Assembly: GCA_017461045.1 (NCBI GenBank) | Contig: JAFTZJ010000008.1 | Span: forward strand, 1 to 56,213 | Source of the DNA: Lachnospiraceae bacterium | GTDB taxonomy: Bacteria > Bacillota > Clostridia > Lachnospirales > Lachnospiraceae | Reading direction: 5' to 3' | Length of the DNA: 56,213 bases | Part shown: piece by piece, positions 53,218 through 56,213 of the stretch | How the letters are laid out: each line of letters opens with the position of its first letter | How positions within the stretch are numbered: position 1 is the stretch's first letter | Program-made: the position numbers and the translations under genes | The notes under the pieces: model-generated | Told to the model about the DNA's origin: nothing | Databases searched by the model: none | Seen by the model: only the letters and a program-made list of their open reading frames with translations

Positions 53218-53246
53218 ATTATAATATGTATGCATGAAATTTTCAA
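53218..53246 (-). promoter_or_regulatory. Promoter of the beta-CASP nuclease gene
   Basis: On the minus strand TTGAAA (53246-53241), 17 bases, TATAAT (53223-53218). About 30 bases before the start codon. Confidence 0.78.
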
Positions 53247-53283
53247 TGAATTATGAGATAAATGGGAAGTAGTTAGACAACTC

Positions 53284-53312
53284 TTGCGAATATGATAAAA
53301 AAGTATTATCAT
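53284..53312 (+). promoter_or_regulatory. Possible promoter of the 73-aa protein gene
   Basis: TTGCGA at 53284-53289, a 17-base spacer and TATCAT at 53307-53312, about 64 bases before the start. Confidence 0.45.
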
Positions 53313-53375
53313 ATATATGTTGCGAAAATTAGAAAATAATTGATTTTGAATACAATTAATTAGGGAGGGAGCATT

Positions 53376-53597
53376 ATGCTAAAGCGAAAGATAAAGTTGG
53401 ATTTGGACGGCAAGATGAATGAATTGAAAATCAATCTGGAGAATAATTATAAAGATTTAGCTCATGATGCATTGAAAGAATTGCAGACGGCATTAGAGAA
53501 TTACAAAGAGTCAGGAGAGATGAAAGAAAAAGATTATATGAAATATAAGCAAAAGGTAGACAGCTATGCCATGCGAATGATGAATTATCATCATTAA
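53376..53597 (+). CDS. Small charged helical protein, 73 aa
   Basis: Not recognised. A Lys/Glu-rich protein that is probably a helical coiled coil throughout (ELKINLENNYKDLAHDALKELQTALENY in two parts). GGGAGG precedes ATG 53376. It is convergent with the transglycosylase gene, six bases apart. No membrane segment. Function unknown. Confidence 0.7.
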   Translation: MLKRKIKLDLDGKMNELKINLENNYKDLAHDALKELQTALENYKESGEMKEKDYMKYKQKVDSYAMRMMNYHH

Positions 53598-53603
53598 TTT
53601 TAA

Positions 53604-54182
53604 TTATTGGTATAACGCAATATTTGCTTTTACTTTTGCAACAAAATTCTGTGTTTCAGAATAAGGCGGGATACCATTGTACTGGTCAACGGCACCGGCA
53701 CCGGCATTGTAGGCTGCAAGGATTCGGTCAATATCGCCGTTGTAGCGTTGGGATAATTCAGCAAGAAGCTTTGCACCACCCATAATATTCTGTTCCGGAT
53801 TATAAGGGTCAGATACACCCAAATAACGGGCGGTAGACGGCATTAACTGCATAACACCAACTGCACCGGCAGAAGATACGATGTTTGCCTGGAAGGCAGA
53901 TTCCTGCTTGGCAACAGCCTTTAATAATGCAACCGGGACACCGTAAGTATCAGCGGCTTTCTGGAAATATGCATCATACGCAGTTTCAGAAGTTCCGTAT
54001 GCAGTTGCACCGGATTGTTCCGCAATACTATTATTTAAAATAGAATGAAAGGATATGCTGGAGGCTTGAGCATTTGCAGCCGCTTGTGCAGACTGGCGTG
54101 TGTTTTGTGCAGCCTTAGCTTGTGCAACGGCTTCCATAAACTGTGCTTCAGTTGTATAAGTCATTGAAGTAACGTATGCCAT
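53604..54182 (-). CDS. Lytic transglycosylase domain protein without signal peptide
   Basis: A 192-residue protein with a goose-lysozyme-like SLT domain (about 75-190). The catalytic Glu is in LKAVAKQESAFQANIVSS, followed by AVGVMQLMPSTARYLG and ILAAYNAGAGAVDQYNG, which are family hallmarks. The first about 70 residues are Ala/Gln/Ser-rich and lack a signal peptide. This leaderless form is typical of flagellar or secretion-system transglycosylases that are exported through the apparatus, so a motility role is possible. AAAGGA precedes the start. Confidence 0.88.
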   Translation of the reverse strand: MAYVTSMTYTTEAQFMEAVAQAKAAQNTRQSAQAAANAQASSISFHSILNNSIAEQSGATAYGTSETAYDAYFQKAADTYGVPVALLKAVAKQESAFQANIVSSAGAVGVMQLMPSTARYLGVSDPYNPEQNIMGGAKLLAELSQRYNGDIDRILAAYNAGAGAVDQYNGIPPYSETQNFVAKVKANIALYQ

Positions 54183-54367
54183 AAGAAATCCTTTCTTTTG
54201 TATGATTTATATCTATTTTTCTTATAAGATTCTTCCATCAGAAAATTATAAATTCAGTATAGTAGAAAAATGAAAAAACTGCAATGAAAACATAATCTCA
54301 TTTTCAAATGAACCTCAATATATAAGAATTTTGAACAAAAACTCCCCTTAAGAGGAAGGGTCTTACA

Positions 54368-54396
54368 TAGACAGAAAGTCGCAAAAGGTGTATACT
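54368..54396 (+). promoter_or_regulatory. Promoter of the monomeric [FeFe] hydrogenase gene
   Basis: TAGACA (54368-54373), 17 bases, TATACT (54391-54396). It is 41 bases before the start. Just upstream (54345-54365) there is a weak hairpin with CCCCTT/AAGGG of unclear role. Confidence 0.6.
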
Positions 54397-54436
54397 GAAA
54401 TTAACTATGTAATAGACAGATTGACGGAGGTACAAC

Positions 54437-55939
54437 ATGCGTGGGTTAGAAACAGATGTTAGACGATTACGAAAGCAAGTGTTTGTAGAGGTAGCAAAAG
54501 TTGCTTACAATTCGGAGTCGATAAATGATGATATAGAAGCAATTCCATATACAGTAACACCGGGGGATACACCCCAATATTGTGATAATATTTATCGGGA
54601 GCGGGCAATTACCAGTGAACGTGTACGCCTTGCCATGGGTATGTCTCTGCGTCCGGAAGACCGTCCGGTTCATGTTACACAAGGCTTGGAGGAAAGTGCC
54701 ATTGATGAGAAGTATTATGAACCTCCATTGATGCAGGTAATTCCGTCGGCATGTAATGCCTGCGAGAATAACATTTACGAAGTTAGCAATCAGTGTAAGG
54801 GTTGTGTGGCGCATCCGTGTATGGAAGTGTGCCCGATGGATGCTATTTCATTTGTAAACGGAAAGTCTTATATTGATCAGAATAAATGTATCAAATGTGG
54901 CAAGTGTAAAGCCAATTGTCCGTATGACGCCATTTCCAATAAGCGTCGCCCTTGTGCAGATGCCTGTGGGGTGGGTGCTATTGAGAGCGACGAGCATGGA
55001 AGGGCGAAAATAAACGAGGATAAATGTGTGTCCTGTGGTATGTGTATGGTAAGCTGTCCATTTGGTGCCATTGCAGACAAGTCCCAGTTATTCCAGTTGA
55101 TTCGTGCAATGAAATCCGGTCGGGAAATTGTGGCAGAGATTGCTCCGGCATTTGTGGGACAGTTTGGGGAGTATGCTACACCGGAGAAGATAAAAGCAGC
55201 ATTACTAAAATTAGGATTTAAAGATGTGTATGAAGTAGCAATTGGTGCTGATATTGGTGCTATGGCAGAAGCAGAGCATTATGTGAATGTTGTGGCAAGT
55301 GGAGAACAGCCATTTTTACTGACTTCTTGTTGTCCTTCCTGGGCAATGTTGGCGAAGAAATATTTCCCGGAGACCATTAGTATGATTTCGAATGAATTGA
55401 CACCGATGGTTGCGACAGCGAGAATTATTAAAAAAGAGCATCCGAATGCATCGGTTGTATTTATTGGACCGTGTGCAGCTAAGAAGCTGGAAGCGTCCAG
55501 AAGAACTGTAAGAAGTGATGTAGATTTTGTTATAACCTTTGAAGAATTGGATGCTATGTTCATTGTACAAGACATTGAATTCGATGATTTCCGACAAGGA
55601 GTTCCGATGGAAGATGCTACAGGTGCGGGACGAGGTTATGCTGTTGCCGGAGGTGTGGCAGATGCCATTCAAGCATGTATCAAGGAATACCATCCGGAAG
55701 TAGAAGTAAATATCGAGCATGCAGAAGGCTTGGCAGAATGTCGGAAGATGCTGATGCTTGCTAAGGCAGGTAAGAAGAATGGTTGTTTGATTGAAGGTAT
55801 GGGCTGTCCGGGTGGTTGCATTGCCGGAGCAGGAACGAATATCCCGTTGAATCAGGCAACTGTTGCAGTGCGGAAGTTTAAGGGCGCGACACGAAAGACG
55901 ATTCCGGATCCATCAGTATTGGAGCAGGAGATTGAATAA
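54437..55939 (+). CDS. Monomeric [FeFe] hydrogenase with ferredoxin domains (group B-like)
   Basis: A 500-residue hydrogenase distinct from the operon HydA. The N-terminal half has Fe-S cysteine clusters: CNACENNIYEVSNQCKGC with CMEVCPMDA, CIKCGKCKANCPYDA, and CVSCGMCMVSCPFGA. The H-cluster motifs are TSCCPSWAMLAKKYFP (about residue 295), IGPCAAKKLEA (about 345) and EGMGCPGGCIAGAGTN (about 456). It lacks the [2Fe-2S] N-terminal domain of HydA. The variant L1 and L3 motifs fit the group B class with unproven role. The gene has its own promoter; the next gene, a membrane protein, follows in 23 bases. Confidence 0.9.
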   Translation: MRGLETDVRRLRKQVFVEVAKVAYNSESINDDIEAIPYTVTPGDTPQYCDNIYRERAITSERVRLAMGMSLRPEDRPVHVTQGLEESAIDEKYYEPPLMQVIPSACNACENNIYEVSNQCKGCVAHPCMEVCPMDAISFVNGKSYIDQNKCIKCGKCKANCPYDAISNKRRPCADACGVGAIESDEHGRAKINEDKCVSCGMCMVSCPFGAIADKSQLFQLIRAMKSGREIVAEIAPAFVGQFGEYATPEKIKAALLKLGFKDVYEVAIGADIGAMAEAEHYVNVVASGEQPFLLTSCCPSWAMLAKKYFPETISMISNELTPMVATARIIKKEHPNASVVFIGPCAAKKLEASRRTVRSDVDFVITFEELDAMFIVQDIEFDDFRQGVPMEDATGAGRGYAVAGGVADAIQACIKEYHPEVEVNIEHAEGLAECRKMLMLAKAGKKNGCLIEGMGCPGGCIAGAGTNIPLNQATVAVRKFKGATRKTIPDPSVLEQEIE

Positions 55940-55962
55940 GAGAAAGCATTGGAGTGAGGCAT

Positions 55963-56213
55963 ATGAAGAAATTCATAACCGGATTGCGGTATGGTAATTG
56001 GTTAACAAGAATATTTTTGATTTCGGTTCCGCTTTGTATAGTAGTGGCACTTGTTCTGATTGTGCTTTCTTTTGTGCTGAATCTGATTTATCTGTTGTTA
56101 ATAGGAATAGCATTTGGAATAGTTGCCGTAGCCTTAAGTCAGAGCTTTACACTGGAAGAAGTGGATGCACAGCAACCGGTGAAAAACGATTCCAAAGGTG
56201 ATAATACGCAGAT
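55963..56213 (+). CDS. Membrane protein, 3' end outside the window
   Basis: Open frame from ATG 55963 (MKKFITGLRYGNWLTRIFLI...) to the window end, with no stop. It has GAGTGAG as a ribosome site. Two hydrophobic segments are visible (about residues 16-40 and 44-60), then a polar tail (EEVDAQQPVKNDSKGD). No family recognised. It may be cotranscribed with the preceding hydrogenase. Confidence 0.7.
   Translation, partial: MKKFITGLRYGNWLTRIFLISVPLCIVVALVLIVLSFVLNLIYLLLIGIAFGIVAVALSQSFTLEEVDAQQPVKNDSKGDNTQ

Overview
The window looks like chromosomal DNA of a strictly anaerobic, motile or motility-capable member of the Clostridia, most likely a Lachnospiraceae relative. I infer this from the low-to-moderate GC content, strong AGGAGG-type ribosome binding sites, a phenylalanine T-box leader, an electron-bifurcating type [FeFe] hydrogenase operon plus a second monomeric [FeFe] hydrogenase, an agr-like LytTR regulator/GHKL kinase pair, and the protein families seen. 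No rRNA, tRNA, CRISPR array, phage or transposase gene was found.

Layout. 1-2320: end of a surface polysaccharide locus (PLP sugar aminotransferase cut by the window edge, ExoA-like glycosyltransferase, terminator). 2378-5873: a divergent ClpX paralogue followed by an agr-like response regulator and histidine kinase. 5883-11217: T-box controlled pheS-pheT, then queA and a small unknown protein. 11221-14437 (minus strand): aroA, tyrA and an RsuA-type pseudouridine synthase. 14506-19860: SH3/SleB-type cell-wall hydrolase, a GGDEF-EAL cyclic-di-GMP protein (minus), and a CheX-like/CheY-like pair. 19968-25609: two tandem aspartoacylase-family proteins with complementary active-site losses, then purL. 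25682-30184: an accessory-looking run: MNT nucleotidyltransferase, HEPN protein, a coiled-coil/membrane protein resembling the membrane half of LTA synthases, a FecR-domain protein, a DUF89 protein and two small unknowns. 30203-35770: NuoE-, NuoF- and HydA-type hydrogenase genes and a PAS-GGDEF protein. 35762-37245: LysR regulator (minus) and a 600-bp region holding two inverted copies of a highly structured, covarying element. 37246-47633: an amino-acid biosynthesis run (leuC-leuD, phosphatase, leuB-ilvD-ilvB-serC-serA-asd). 47712-56213: small membrane protein, aconitase-family hydratase, subtilisin and beta-CASP nuclease (minus), a small helical protein, a lytic transglycosylase (minus), a monomeric [FeFe] hydrogenase and the start of a membrane protein.

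How the genes work together. leuCDB, ilvD and ilvB supply leucine/valine/isoleucine steps, serC and serA make serine, and asd opens the threonine/methionine/lysine branch. The divergently placed LysR gene and ATAAC-N9-GTTAT type dyads overlapping the leuC promoter suggest local LysR control. The three-gene hydrogenase operon fits NAD(H)/ferredoxin-coupled hydrogen metabolism. Two GGDEF proteins and the CheX/CheY pair point to cyclic-di-GMP and chemotaxis signalling.

The most unusual signals are: (1) the pair of roughly 195-nt inverted structured elements between lysR and leuC, with compensatory base changes between the copies and a palindromic promoter-like centre; (2) the tandem aspartoacylase paralogues, one with the metal ligands but without the substrate arginine and the other the reverse; (3) the overlapping MNT-HEPN-membrane protein gene set; and (4) the ClpX paralogue with an altered RKH loop beside a quorum-sensing type two-component system. 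All functional claims come from reading motifs by eye; no database search was possible.
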